64,000 nucleotides of DNA, from assembly GCA_905116865.2 (NCBI GenBank), contig CAJHNH020001125.1:7121-71120 (forward strand), in the 5' to 3' direction. Position numbers and translations under genes: made by a program. Origin of the DNA: Candidula unifasciata (lineage: Eukaryota > Mollusca > Gastropoda > Stylommatophora > Geomitridae). Below the pieces are notes generated by a model. It did not search any database, was not told where the DNA came from, and saw nothing but the letters and a program-made list of their open reading frames with translations. Of this stretch, positions 37,853 through 48,990 are shown in pieces. The first letter of the stretch is position 1. Every line of letters starts with the position of its first letter.

Positions 37853-38624
37853 AATGAATTCCAGAGAAATTTGACTAAAAAGCTCAACCAAATGGGAAAG
37901 AGGAAAACGTGCACAAAACAACACAACGTAACGTTTCTGGCCAGGCAGCCTTTTTCAAACACAAGTGGACTACACAAACGAGGAATGGAGAGTATGTAGA
38001 TCTCTAAGGGGTGACGTGAGCGACGTTTAAAAAATGTGATGCGGAATAAATGAAATAAAATAAAATAAACGATGGCTAAAAAATATAGTCACAATACTGG
38101 GAATAAAACCACAGCGGTAAAGATGACATATCTGTCACAGCATTAAAATCTTGCTCTGGCGATCATACTACCCGCCTCGCTTTGGAAAATCGCCTTATAA
38201 AAAGACTTGGCGTTCTTAGTCCAAAAGGTATCAATATCCAACAAACCTTCATCTAAATAGTTCTAATATTATCACATTTTAAATGTTAATAATTTTATTT
38301 TATTTCATATTATTACCATATTCTATTTCTTATCAATATCATTTATGTATCCTTAACACTTGCATTTCTTTTATTCCCAGTATTGTGACTATATTTTTTA
38401 GCCAACGTTTATTTTTTTTTTTTTCATTTATTCCGCATCACATTTTTTAAACGTCGCTCACGTCACCCCTTAGAGATCTACATACTCTCCATTCCTCTTT
38501 TGTGTAGTCCACTTGTGTTTGAAAAAGGCTGCATGGCCGAAACGTTACGTTGTGTTGTTTTGTGCACGTTTTTCCTCTTTCCCATTTTGTTGAGCTTTAT
38601 AGTCAAATTTCTCTGGAATTCATT
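37853..38624. mobile_element. Element with inverted arms of about 255 bp
   Basis: The arm 37853-38108 (from aatgaattccagagaaattt) is the reverse complement of about 38370-38624 (ending ctctggaattcatt), with about 260 bp of unique AT-rich core between. The right arm contains ggccgaaacgttacgttgtg. That phrase reminds me of the termini of Penelope-like elements, which can carry hammerhead-type motifs, but the ribozyme core is not complete here. The flanks ttctatgtctctatg (left, 37813) and ctatgtctctgtatg (right, 38625) look like one interrupted site. No open frame is carried. Confidence 0.75.
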
Positions 38625-38929
38625 CTATGTCTCTGTATGAACGCAGATGAAGAAGAGGAAGAAAAATGAGAAGATTATTATGAAACATTTCAATAGGGCT
38701 TAGGCTCTTTAAGCTCTATGTGGCGTGCATTGTTAAGCTATTTTATACGTTGCACATAACTTAGTCACAATTATAACCTTAAGCTCTCATTTTAGGGATG
38801 CTAATTAAACTTGACCATTTGTTTTAAACAAAACTTCAGCAACTGGAGTGTGCTCAGTCTGTCCCTTGACGCACACATTTTTAGGCAAAGGACGGAGAGG
38901 GTTTCAGTGTGACCGAATCCTCCTTTAAG

Positions 38930-39100
<171 letters not shown>

Positions 39101-39411
39101 GAAATTATAGGCAAATACATGTAAGATAACGAAATTACTTAAATAGAGGACTTCTATACATTGTTAAAGAGGGTCGTTTAGTCAGTCTCCTTCGAAAATT
39201 ATGGGAGACGGGAGGGAACTCAAGCGGCATGAGTCGCAGTTTCCGTTGCCTACGCAACAAAGCCGACAACATTTAGAGCACCAGGCAACAGAGGAACCAC
39301 CCCTTTTATCGTGTTTTTTATTTAATAGAATTTTGAATATATATATTTTTTTAACATTAAAATTACTTTACGTTATTTTTAAGTAACTTTGGAAAGTAAA
39401 CAGTTAAGTAA

Positions 39412-39665
39412 AAGACTCTTTACCATGCATTTAGGCATTTTGGGCATATAGGGCTAAACTTTATGTTATAAACCAATCTGTACTCGTTGGGTGAGGAGGT
39501 AGGCATCACGCCGGCGGCATTTACTTTCCAGGACTCCGCCTGGTACCCACTCAAGGCTGGTCCACCTGGGAGCCTTGGTCATTTACGAAAAAAAAAGTAT
39601 AGTATCGTCAGGACCTGAACCTACCACCTTCCGATCGGCAGGCGAGCGTGTAGCCGCTACACCAA
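39412..39665 (-). mobile_element. SINE family 1 copy
   Basis: Left tail catgcatttaggcattttgg, body ggcatcacgccggcggcatt and head ggcgagcgtgtagccgctac at the right. A C-rich tract follows. Confidence 0.75.
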
Positions 39666-39895
39666 CTTACCCCCTTCCCCCTCCCCCACTCCCACCCCTT
39701 TTCTTCTACACATACAAAAATCACATCTACTCATCTTCACCATAATTTAAACAAAGAAAGGCAAATTAACAAAAATATGAATATGTATTAACAACCCAGA
39801 TACGCCATCCGAAAACTCCACAACCACAACCGCCATACCACCAGGGCCACAGAATCCCCTCCTGAAGAGAGCTGGAGGCACTGATCCAGACTCAC

Positions 39896-40038
39896 CTGCT
39901 TACCCGCCCATGTTGACAATGTGCGAGCTGCTCTGCATGCTACAGATTGGCGGTGATGCGTGTCAATGCAGCGCTCCGCTGGTTCCCGGGAGATGAGGGA
40001 AGACACATTTTGCAGTGTAGGTTCGATGACACTCTCTT
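39896..40038 (-). CDS. Candidate 143-nt internal coding exon, unknown gene
   Basis: On the minus strand the 3' splice site gattttattgctgctgaacag precedes the exon, and the donor aagcag/gtgagt follows it at 39895. One frame is open across the exon; it enters in phase 1 and leaves in phase 0 (47 codons). The other two frames stop inside. An in-frame TGA lies just upstream of the exon, inside the intron side, as expected of a real acceptor. The peptide reads ESVIEPTLQNVSSLISREPA and then ERCIDTHHRQSVACRAARTL before STWAGKQ. The SVACRAARTL part is helix-forming and looks a little like an armadillo/HEAT helix, but I cannot assign a gene. No neighbouring exon was recognised. It is called on splice signals and frame only. 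Confidence 0.35.
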
Positions 40039-40099
40039 CTGTTCAGCAGCAATAAAATCAAAATGTTCCACGTATCTAACTCGTCTTCCAGGTTTATGA

Positions 40100-40485
40100 A
40101 TCTTTAATAGGCAGGCACACACAAACAGATACAATGCATAAAGTATACAAGTATACAGACATAGAAAGGCAAACAAAGAAACACATAGATTCGCTTAAAA
40201 CGTTCATATTTATACACAAAAGGGCAAACAACGAAACACACAAATTCACTCAAGACTCACGCATACACACACAGAAAGACACTCACAAAATATTAACTCA
40301 CAGAGAAACCTGCGCGTATACACACAAACACACACAGACACACACAAAAACATCCAGATTCATATAGAAACATACACACACGCATACACACACACACACC
40401 ACACTCACAGAGAACAAATTAAATGCACATAGACAGACAAACAAACATACATTTAAACACAAACAGAAACATACACTCACACTAT
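40100..40485. repeat. (AC)-rich tract
   Basis: Imperfect aca/caca repeats run through this stretch, with the purest block at 40372-40400. The frames on both strands are artefacts. Confidence 0.8.
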
Positions 40486-40935
40486 GGTGAGTGTATGCGT
40501 GTATATGAATGTGGAGGAACTACGGCTTGTGTGTATGTTTGTCTGTTGCCCTATTAATACCCAACCTCGGGAGTGACTGGTTGTTTTAAAAGTCACATCT
40601 TTATTTATTTTTTCCTACGCCTTATATGTCAACATGTCTTTTAGAGCTAATCTCTTTTAGAAACCTGTGTTCTACTAAGAAAGTGTTCAGACAGTAGTAA
40701 GCATGGCATTCCTATCCTCAGAACAATCACTAGCATTTATTTCAGTTTATTTTCTTTTGTGCCTGATGAAAGTATAAAGAATTTCACCACAACAGCGTGT
40801 TTTTCGAGGACATGCTCTGATCTCACTTTATTTTAAATCGACATTGGTGGTTAGAGGACTCCAGTTTGGAGTAATGGAGTAATGGAAACCGATCCAATGA
40901 CCCTAACAAGTATGTCTTAGGAGGCAACTAAGGCA

Positions 40936-40966
<31 letters not shown>

Positions 40967-41149
40967 CTTCTTCTTCTTCTTCTTCTTCTTCTTCTTCTTC
41001 TTCTTCTTCTTCTTCTTCTTCTTCTTCTTCTTCTTCTTCTCCTCCTCCTTCTTTTTCATCTTCTACTCCTTCTTCTTTTTCAGCATTCCGAGCTCTTGAG
41101 GTTCATTGCTGAAGATGTCACCCGCCTATATTCGTCTCTCTGATTGGCC
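40486..41149. repeat. (TTC)n array and non-coding flank
   Basis: A pure (TTC)n run lies at about 40936-41040 and passes into TCC/TTC-rich sequence to 41080. The 450 bases before it show no gene. Confidence 0.85.
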
Positions 41150-42425
41150 TTTTTTTTCCAGTTGGTATCATTTTTGATAGAAGCCTGTCCTTCTTGGATC
41201 ATGTGGAGGCAGTCGCGGAATAATGCCAAAAAGACTCAATGCTCTTAAGATTATGGCAGCAATGGACATGGAACAAATAATGCTGTTCACGAAGTTCCAG
41301 CATGTGATCCTGCTGATAATAGATTATGAATTTGGAATGCTCACCATATAAAAAAGTAAGTGAACGCATACAGAATGAAGCCATGCTGGTTATTCTGGGA
41401 TGTACAAGAGATACCTAGGTAGTATGTATGCGATATACACTTGCACTGCCTACTATTGTACATAGGCTCACACTTCTGCAAGCAAAGTCACACTTCAGGA
41501 TCGCTGTAGACAAGAATTACCTCCTGCATGAAGCCTGAGTTATAAAGTTAATGGTCACAGACTGAAAAGAGGAAGGTCTTAAATGGCACAAGTTGAAGAC
41601 ACGCTTAGAATGTGTGCAGGCTTGATAAATTTGGACGAGGAGAGAAGTGAGTCAAAGTGTCCGAGTAATAATCAGATTAGTGTAGATTTCTGGTCACTTT
41701 GAGTCGTGAGTGCAGAGACTGGCAAGCTGGTGCTGCAGAATCAAATGTTCAACAAATGATTCATGACAATTCCCGCCATGGTATTATGATTATCTATAAA
41801 CTTGGCTTAGTGTTTAGAGGCAGAGGAAGTGCATGGGGTTTCATAGTAAAAGCTAATGGACGTCACTTAGAGCAGCAAAGCCTGGCAAATGATATCACAT
41901 CGTCTTGTTGGAGAATGGAGGTGAAGGTGGTCACTGCTGCCTTCCGCTGGCTGTACACACATGTCGTGATTGTAACTGACTCACAGCGTATGTTCGGAAA
42001 GATGGAGACAGGCATGCTAAGCGCAGAGTGGCCATCATCGCTTCAGAGGTCTCGGTTAGTTAGTCTCTTTTGGATAGTATCTCCAGTTAATGCTGGTGTA
42101 TTGAGAAACGAGCGGCAGATAGTCTGGCTGGCTCTGCACCACTTGGGGTGAACTGATGTATGACAAGCTAGATGTTGTGAGGGTCCTTTGAGAGCGAGTG
42201 AACAGTGCGGAGACAAAAACAGATAATTAGATCTGATTAGAATGGCGTTTAGGGGAGCTAACAGGGAATCTGGCTGAGGATGCACTCAAGAGAAAGGTCT
42301 GACGGAAGTACAATAAGACAGTTACTGGTACCATCAGAATTGGAACTCTTTGTTTGCTGCTGAAGATGGGGACGGAGCGCTCATGGGAGTGTCCCGAGTG
42401 CTATGATGTTGATTCTTAATTCAAC
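41150..42425 (+). mobile_element. LINE ORF2 3' half with RNase H, inactive
   Basis: The plus-strand reading is broken. It includes the post-RT region GIIFDRSLSFLDHVEAV (about 41167-41215), KRLNALKIMAAMDMEQIMLF and ERIQNEAMLVILGCTRDT (about 41360-41415), then RNase H pieces at 41839-42151 (SSCWRMEVKVVTAAFRWLYT, VIVTDSQRM, SPVNAGVLRNERQI). It ends at LLKMGTERSWECPECYDVDS before 42420. The order post-RT, RNase H and Cys-containing tail is that of a Jockey/I-type element. Related 3' ends are at 25860, 26300 (-), 36390 and 49960 (-). Confidence 0.75.
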
Positions 42426-42449
42426 ACTCAACATTCCTGCTGGTGACAC

Positions 42450-42640
42450 CACGTGTTTATAGATATTTCTAGATTTTATCTCTCCATCGTCTTCTTGGTC
42501 TGCTAGTAGTCTACGACCATTCAGATCCCTTTTGTATACAATTTTTACCTCTCTGTCAGTTTACATTCTCTCTGTATGCCCCAGCCATTTCACTAAGTTC
42601 ACAGTCATGATGCTAGTGATCAGTGATGATATTACCGACT
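42450..42640 (-). mobile_element. LINE 3' coding tail
   Basis: The minus-strand reading KRDLNGRRLLADQEDDGEIK and the upstream KWLGHTERM are typical of the W.GH..RM and GRR.. region in LINE ORF2 C-termini. It is a fragment only. Confidence 0.5.
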
Positions 42641-43079
42641 TTTATGTGGCTGGGGTTGATATGCTTTCCCTATCATGTTATTATCATGTATTCTGTCTTG
42701 ACTAGTACTAACCCAACATCCCATATTGTGCCAACGGCTTCGGGCGGAGGAGCGCATTGGGGAGGATACTAGCCTTATCCTAGGAAGAGCAAATGCAACC
42801 TGAAAACTTTGTGTTATGGCAGGATAGACCAGGCTCTTATGCTTGGCTGGCAGCTGGTCTAGGAGGGAAGCTCTGACAGGCGGACAGATAGAGCACTGCT
42901 CTTCTGATCTGGCAGCTTCTGCAACCTGCCTCGTTCCAAACGTACTGGTTTTACCTTTCCTTTGGAGTAAACAAGGCAGGTCGATGGAGGGATAATTATA
43001 AATTGGCAACATATGGTCGCTACAATACTGTCCAGGCTTTGTGCTATGGAGAGGAGGAACTTCATCCCTGGCCTTAATC

Positions 43080-43290
43080 GGTCTCGGAAACAAATCGAGA
43101 GGCAGCAGTTACGGGTTATAAGTCCTTGTCAGTTGGCGTAGACAGGTTCGCTACGGGTCACCTCTGACGGTGGGAAACATCTTCGAATGGCTAGTAATAC
43201 TCGCCATCGCTATGGGCTATGAGTCTCATTCCTCCCCATAGCGCAATATAGCATTATCTTCTGGAAAGGCGGAAAGGTGCCAATGGTATG
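43080..43290 (+). mobile_element. LINE 3' UTR fragment
   Basis: Bases 43190-43290 (actcgccatcgctatgggct through ggaaaggcggaaaggtgcca) match 8360-8440 closely, so this is the same family's 3' end. The preceding 42650-43080 carries a minus-strand frame of 153 codons without recognisable motif. Confidence 0.7.
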
Positions 43291-43299
43291 GTATAATAT

Positions 43300-43563
43300 G
43301 TCTTTACTAGTCTTATTTATTTTGTGATCTGCTTATTGTAAGAGAGTCAACAAAGTTTTTACTGTATCTAGCTCATTTTCTCCAACAATATCAGTGTCAT
43401 CTGCATAACCAAGTATTCTTACAGTTTTTCATAATATAAAATCTTCTGTCAGTTACTCAAAATTTTATCTAGGACCAAATTAAAAAGAAACGGGGACAAA
43501 GCATCACCTTGCTTTAAACCAGATGTTATTTGAAAAGAGCCTGATTTTCTGCCTCTATATGTT
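43300..43563 (-). mobile_element. LINE reverse transcriptase fragment
   Basis: The minus-strand reading shows SGLKQGDALSPFLFNLVLDK, then RILGYADDTDIVGENELDTV. These are the RT blocks with the YADD catalytic motif, both present but separated by frameshifts. It joins head-on to the plus-strand 3' end at 43290. Confidence 0.75.
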
Positions 43564-43565
43564 AC

Positions 43566-44030
43566 TATATTATAAGTTAGTTAGTTAGTTGGGTTATCAT
43601 CATTGAACTCCGGACATGTTCATAGTTCCTCTGATCCTCCCCTCAGTATGAACCCCAACGTCCGATGGCTAATAGTACCAGTTCTATGTTGATTAACAAG
43701 TCTTCTGGCGTGTCTGGTGTGCGTCTCGTTTTTTGCTATGCCGATCTTAATTCCCAATCTGCCATTCTGGCGAGTGATGTGGATTCAATGCCCCCAAAGT
43801 CCTCTATCCTTTCCATTTCTCTGAGGGCATTGATAATATCAGCATGATCCATAAACTGACCGTCGGTAGGGATGTTGGATCCAGCCAGCCTGTCAGCTCT
43901 TTCATTTCCATCGACGCCTGCGTATCCCGGAACAAAAATAAAGGTGACTCCACGCACAGCGGACTTCTGTAATGATTCAAGCCATTGTCTTCGCACCGAA
44001 CCGGCCTGAACCCACCGTATCATACTCATT
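43566..44030 (-). mobile_element. LINE RNase H domain and 3' tail
   Basis: The minus-strand reading contains GVTFIFVPGYAGVDGNERAD then RLAGSNIPTDGQFMDHADII, nearly the same as 16030-16520 (-). It also ends in a (ttag)n tail at 43577-43592. The 97-codon stretch 43736-44029 is intact. Confidence 0.75.
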
Positions 44031-45200
44031 GAATGACTGAGTTTACATACGCGGGTGTATTTTTGTGTTTCGAGTCAGGCAAACGCTTGTGCCACTGCCA
44101 TCACCTCCATGGTCATGCTACTGGTTGTCATATATTATAAGTGCTTTACATAAAACAAAAGTCAAATTCAGGATAAAAAGCGAAGTCCAAAAGTATACGA
44201 ACAGCGATTCACTTTCCGTCAGTTTACAGTCGGCGAAAGCTGGGTAGAAGAAGAGGAAGATAGCGGAGCAAACATAAATTATAAAGAAGTCTTCATCGAC
44301 AAGGATTCAAACCTAAGATTTTACAACCACCGTTAAGTAAGCGTTTAGCCACAGCATGACAGTGGCTGCGTTAGGCTGAGTTTAGAATCGAGAAAACATC
44401 ACTAGGACGTCCACATCTTCAGCAGCCAGCAAACTGCTCCGATGCCGACAATACCAGTAGCGTTTGACATACATACGCCTTGCCTTTCCTCGTAGTAAAG
44501 TCCTTTGATCAGATTATCTGGTCATTGCCCACTGTGTTTATGTGTGTATGTTTGTATCTGCGTGTGTGTCTGTGGGTGTGTCTCTGTGTGCTTGTGTGTG
44601 TATGCATATTTGTGTGTATATGTGTGCGTCATGTGTGTGTATATATTTATGTTTTCGGGTCTTTGTGTATGTATGTGGGTTTGTATGTATGTTTGTGAGT
44701 AAGTGAGTGAGTGCGCGTGTGCATTGTGTGTGTGTGCAGGCGCCTGAGCTCGCGATTGTATACATGCATTTTACTACCCATGCTTTTTCTCTTTTTTCTT
44801 GATATTCATAAAATCCATATTGTTATATGAGCATCATAAATTTTACTGATAAAAAACAACTGCTGTGTGAAAATGGTTGCTTGGACGGGCCGAATGAAAA
44901 ACCTGCCTGCGTGCCTAATTTTTTACCTTTTGATAAAAAAGTAAGTTCGTTCGTTCGTTCGTTCTCCATTCTTTTGTTCTATTGGCGCTTACACATTATT
45001 CATTTACTTCTTAGGGACCTTGATCACAAATTACTTGTCATGAATGAATCCATCACCCTGGTTCCCACAGTCAACATTATCACCAACAGAATAAAATCAC
45101 TGACAACAACAACAGAAACAATAACAAAAATACCATAAGAAAGACACAACAAGTGATATGACTGTCTACAATCTTATTCTTGCTAAGAGTACATCACAAA
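44031..45200. repeat. (GT)-rich tract and non-coding flank
   Basis: An imperfect (GT)n array covers 44530-44745. A plus-strand stretch at 44830-44940 (LLCENGCLDGPNEKPACVPN) precedes a donor-like gtaagt at 44941 but has no credible acceptor and runs into a (gttc)n tract, so it is not called. Nothing else is supported. Confidence 0.6.
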
Positions 45201-45400
45201 TTAATTGTACACGCAGACTGAATCCCGCTCCTTCCGACTTCTGGGATGTCTCTGACAGTACTCTCCGAACTCCTCCCAGGAGCAGGCCTTGTTGATGCAA
45301 CACTCCTCCATGATACCGGCGTTTCGCTTGTGTCTTCTGGATCTGCGACTATTCAGGAAAGACGCAGCTGAGGTTCTGGTCATAAACTCTGGGAGATCGT
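45201..45400 (-). CDS. Insulin-like peptide, C-peptide/A-chain terminal exon
   Basis: On the minus strand a T-rich tract ending tttaatcag (about 45418-45401) is followed by the exon in phase 1. It reads DDLPEFMTRTSAASFLNSRR, then the basic cleavage region RSRRHKR, then the A chain NAGIMEECCINKACSWEEFG and EYC, and a tail with DSVCVYN before TAA (45203-45201). The A-chain cysteines follow CC-x4-C-x8-C with one extra cysteine four residues from the end, exactly as in 13003-13199. By family knowledge this is a secreted prohormone processed to B and A chains linked by disulfides. Its B-chain/signal exon should lie at higher coordinates; none with a C-G-x-x-L pattern was recognised up to the window end. 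It is in the opposite orientation to the three other ILP exons. Paralogy rather than allelism is likely given the sequence difference. Confidence 0.85.
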
Positions 45401-46134
45401 CTGATTAAAAAAAAAAAAGGAATATATTTTTTAAATCCGCAGCACATCACTTTTTTGAGGACGTTGCCCCGTAGCCAACATGTTAAGAACATACCTTCAG
45501 AACTCAGTCTTCGACGTTGCCCATGAGTCGCGATTCCTGCAGTGGGCGGTTTAGAATAAAACTGTTCTCTTGGCTTTCAGAAAGTGTACGAAAATTGTAT
45601 AATGGAAGGACCTGCTACTGACATGAGAGTTCATAGAGGCTACCCACCTCATAGTCTGATCTGAGCATACGAAACCAAACGCAAAAAGGAAGAAATAGTA
45701 TAATGGCAGATACTGGAACCTTACTTGGTAAGATTCAAACATTTAGCCGTGGATTCATCGCAGCCAACGTCCTCCGTGGAGAAAGCAAAATTTAGAAACT
45801 AATCCTACCGCAGTATTTGATGGCTGTTAGTAGATTTATTAAGCAATATTGACTTTACTAGTTTGCTATTAACCTTCAAAAAGTTCGACGCTCATACCCT
45901 TTTCAAAATCAGCACAGTGTGCTTTCTTCCGCATTACCCGCATCTGAATGTGAACGTTGATATGATGTCATTGTGAAACTGTGCGCATGACCTCTAAGTC
46001 ACAAACATCGATAGACACCAATACATTATAAAAATAGGCTAATGCTATTAAAATGACACGTGAAATTCCATGCGCTGGTTCCACGTCCCGACTGTGGGGA
46101 TGGGGGTGGGGGTATAAAGGAATAGACCTACTGC
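45401..46134. other. Presumed intron of the minus-strand ILP gene
   Basis: No B-chain-like exon was recognised. A donor-like gtatgt on the minus strand at about 45497 follows a frame that is closed by a stop, so it is not called. Confidence 0.35.
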
Positions 46135-46660
46135 TCTCTAGCAAGCATGTCGTAAGAGTTGACCAATTAGGTATGTTTCTTTCGAAGTCAAAGTGCATCT
46201 GTCTGAAAGGCAAGGGAGCGACCGTCTACATATAAATAACGCCAGCTCTGTCAAATGGATGTGTACACCTGCTCAGGTTCTAGAAGACTTCCCTGCGAGG
46301 GTTCTGGGGCCCGATTGTTGGAAAAACAAGAATATTTCCTACTGCCTTCCCCAACAAGTATGTCGTAAGAGTTGATTAAATGGGGTTTTCCTTTAAAGTC
46401 AAAGTACATTTGACTGACAGGCAAGAAACTAACAATCTGCATGCAAATATGTCAGATCTGCAAAACGGGTGAGCACGCAACACTCAGGTTCTGGAATAAG
46501 ACTGACGTCCAGAGGTGGATGAACAGCCACAACTTTTCGCCGTTGAACGCGAAGAAGAAGAACTAGACTTCAGAAGTGATCGAACCACTAAAAATTTGCG
46601 AGGGAGTTTAGAGTCAGTAAACGCAAAGAACAAGAAGAAAGAGATAATGGAAATAAATTA
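46135..46660 (+). repeat. Dispersed repeat, two adjacent copies
   Basis: The first partial copy (gcaagcatgtcgtaagagtt, gaagtcaaagtgcatctgtc) at 46141-46215 and a longer one at 46355-46660 share order and wording with 640-895. A 10-residue-scale reading frame across them is not supported as a gene. Confidence 0.55.
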
Positions 46661-47109
46661 GTAAAATAATAATAGCATCTGCGCAGGTCGGATTCCATTA
46701 GAAGATGTAGAGTGACACATCCTTTTTAGGCAACCCTGTAGAAAAAGATGGAGGAAAAGACAGAGATATAAACATGTGGATACAAAAGTCAAGAGGAGCT
46801 TGCACTGCATTAACATTTCCATTGAAGTCAAAGACAATTAAATACACTACATAGTAAAGAATATTTGACTGTAACGTGACATAACTACAACTGTATGGAG
46901 TAGCAGCAGTAGAAACAAAAATGAAAAACAAAAACAAACTGACTCTTACATTAGTGACGCATCGTATACATGATGCCAGACATATTTTTCTGAGATCAGT
47001 CAGCACTCGGGGTTGAGGGGGTGGGGAGGAGGGGGGGAGTGGAAAATGGAAGATATCAAACAGGCTGCGTTGACTGAAAGGTATATTACCCGGTACCAAT
47101 TTAAATTAA
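46661..47109. other. No gene seen
   Basis: A G-rich patch lies at 47010-47040. A 133-codon minus-strand frame has no motif, start context or splice support. Confidence 0.35.
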
Positions 47110-47392
47110 AAAAAAGTAAAGTTCCCTTTTCACGCCTTTTGGCGCATCGGGCATACGGGTAGAGCGTCCCATATTTTTACAGACCATCAGCACTCTGTGG
47201 GTAATGTGGTCAGCATTACGCCGGCTGTCTTTACTTTCCCAGGACAGCCCATCCTGGTACCCATTTGAGGCTGGGTCGACCTGCGACGTCCCATACCACG
47301 ACAAAAATCCACGCAGCCTGCAGTGGGTTTCGATCGCGGTATGCTGGCTTACGAGTCGGACTCGCAACGCCTTAGCCACGGACGCCGCGGTA
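47110..47392 (-). mobile_element. SINE family 2, near full length
   Basis: Tail ccttttcacgccttttggcg at the left, body ggctgggtcgacctgcgacg, and head gagtcggactcgcaacgcct, then tagccacgg, at the right. It is the cleanest copy of the family. Confidence 0.8.
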
Positions 47393-48004
47393 GCAATTTT
47401 TGGTGCTGTTAAATACGTTACTAACAAACTAAAAGCATTTGCTGAGATAAATGCTTGTACAGAACTGATGAGTTTGAACACTATGACAGAATAACTAATG
47501 TATAGCTTTATTTGGAGGGGAAAGGAGGAGGGAATCAGGGAGCTGAGAGTTAGATGAATCAGCGGTCAGAAACAAGCAGCTCGGACCTGCGAAGACACAC
47601 ACTGAAAATCTGACATTAGTGTAATAAAATAACAACACAAAGGAAATGACGGTGTCTGCCTAAGATTCAGACAGAAGTCCTAAATTTACTAAAATAAGTA
47701 GTTTGGATTTAATAAAAGACAATGAGAATAAATGAACTTAAACTCGAAAACACCTGAGGAGGTGAAATACGAAATGATCAAGGTAAAGACAAAGGTTTTT
47801 ATCCGGATAGCTCAACAAGACTTGAGCGTGGAGAGAAGAACCCCATGCCTTATAGCGAAATGGAAATAGCAAACGAAATTCAGACGTGCATATTCATGAC
47901 ATTAATCAACTGAACTCCGATTAAGAAGCTCAACGAAAAAGAGGGTACATTGGAGGAGGCCACAGGAACGACCGAAGGTTACAACAGCAAACTTTATGTT
48001 GTGG
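47393..48004. other. No gene seen
   Basis: No supported coding or RNA feature. Confidence 0.4.
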
Positions 48005-48240
48005 GAGCAGCCGTGGTGCAGCGGCTAGACGATCGTCTGTGGACCTAGAGAGCATGGATTAATATCCGCATAGCGCCGGATTTTTCTTTTTTAATAAATG
48101 ATCTCAGGGCCTAAATGGGCTCATATGTAAATATTTATTAGGTAAAGTCATGGGAAGTAAAGGCGGTCAGCTTGATAGTCCATCAAAGTCTTTTTGATCT
48201 ATTTAAAAATGAACCTATACGTGTTTATGTTTATCTTTTT
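48005..48240 (+). mobile_element. SINE family 1, diverged copy
   Basis: Head gcagccgtggtgcagcggct then agacgatcg; body atctcagggcctaaatgggc and gggaagtaaaggcggtcagc. Confidence 0.65.
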
Positions 48241-48461
48241 CTTGTCTCTCTCCACCTCTTATTTTCTGTAAGTGACCTGTTATGACGTTCTTCACTTTTC
48301 TAGCTCTCCCGATGTGTACAAGGAATTAACATTGTCTAACATTTCCTATCATTGCAGTTTCCGTATAAATTCTCATTACATCTAAAATACAGTTTTAAAC
48401 AATAAAAAAAAAACACACACAGCTATAAGGCAGAAGGATACAATGCTCAAAGCATTTCACT

Positions 48462-48690
48462 CAGCCCTGTTGGACGTTTAGGACTGGACCTTTGCTTTTA
48501 AACTGGTGGGTGATGTGGTCAACAAAACACCGGCAGCCGTTACTTCCTATGACTTAACCTGGCACCCATGTGAGACGGGTTGACCTGGGAGCCAATGTCA
48601 TTACTGAAAAATGTCTGCCTCAGTCAATTCATGACCTTACGACCTTCAGATACGCGAGCTAGCGTCTAGCTGCTACAATCTCCTGGCTTC
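48462..48690 (-). mobile_element. SINE family 1 copy
   Basis: Body gtgatgtggtcaacaaaaca, gacgggttgacctgggagcc, and head gcgagctagcgtctagctgc at the right. Confidence 0.7.
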
Positions 48691-48990
48691 CAAAGGTTCT
48701 GATTACCGCCTTAGAAGAAGACATGCCTCTTGTCTGGGCACGTCAAGAGAATGGAAAACAGAACAACGTTGTGACGACTGTAAAGTTAGAGTCGAATTTA
48801 GACAAACAGTTTGAAATGACCATAAATCTACTCACTTGGAAATGTTGGATGTAAGTCAGTTGTTTTGTTCCATGGCCTCATCTCAGTTGATTCCACATCT
48901 TGAATGATGTTTTTGTTACTAGGTCTATCTATTGCACGCCGTTTTCTGTACGGAATTCTGAATAGAAGATGTTCACAGAAAACGTCTTAG
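48691..48990. other. No gene seen
   Basis: No supported feature. Confidence 0.35.

Noticed and set aside
42632..43093. A 153-codon minus-strand frame
   Set aside because: No motif or splice context was found, and it is antisense to LINE-derived sequence.
44827..44940. Plus-strand exon with LLCENGCLDGPNEKPAC before gtaagt
   Set aside because: No credible acceptor was found, and the donor-like site is part of a (gttc)n tract.
45480..45560. Second possible A-chain scrap next to the 45201 exon
   Set aside because: A 20-base resemblance to the 4897 exon on the plus strand has no cysteine pattern or frame; chance cannot be excluded.
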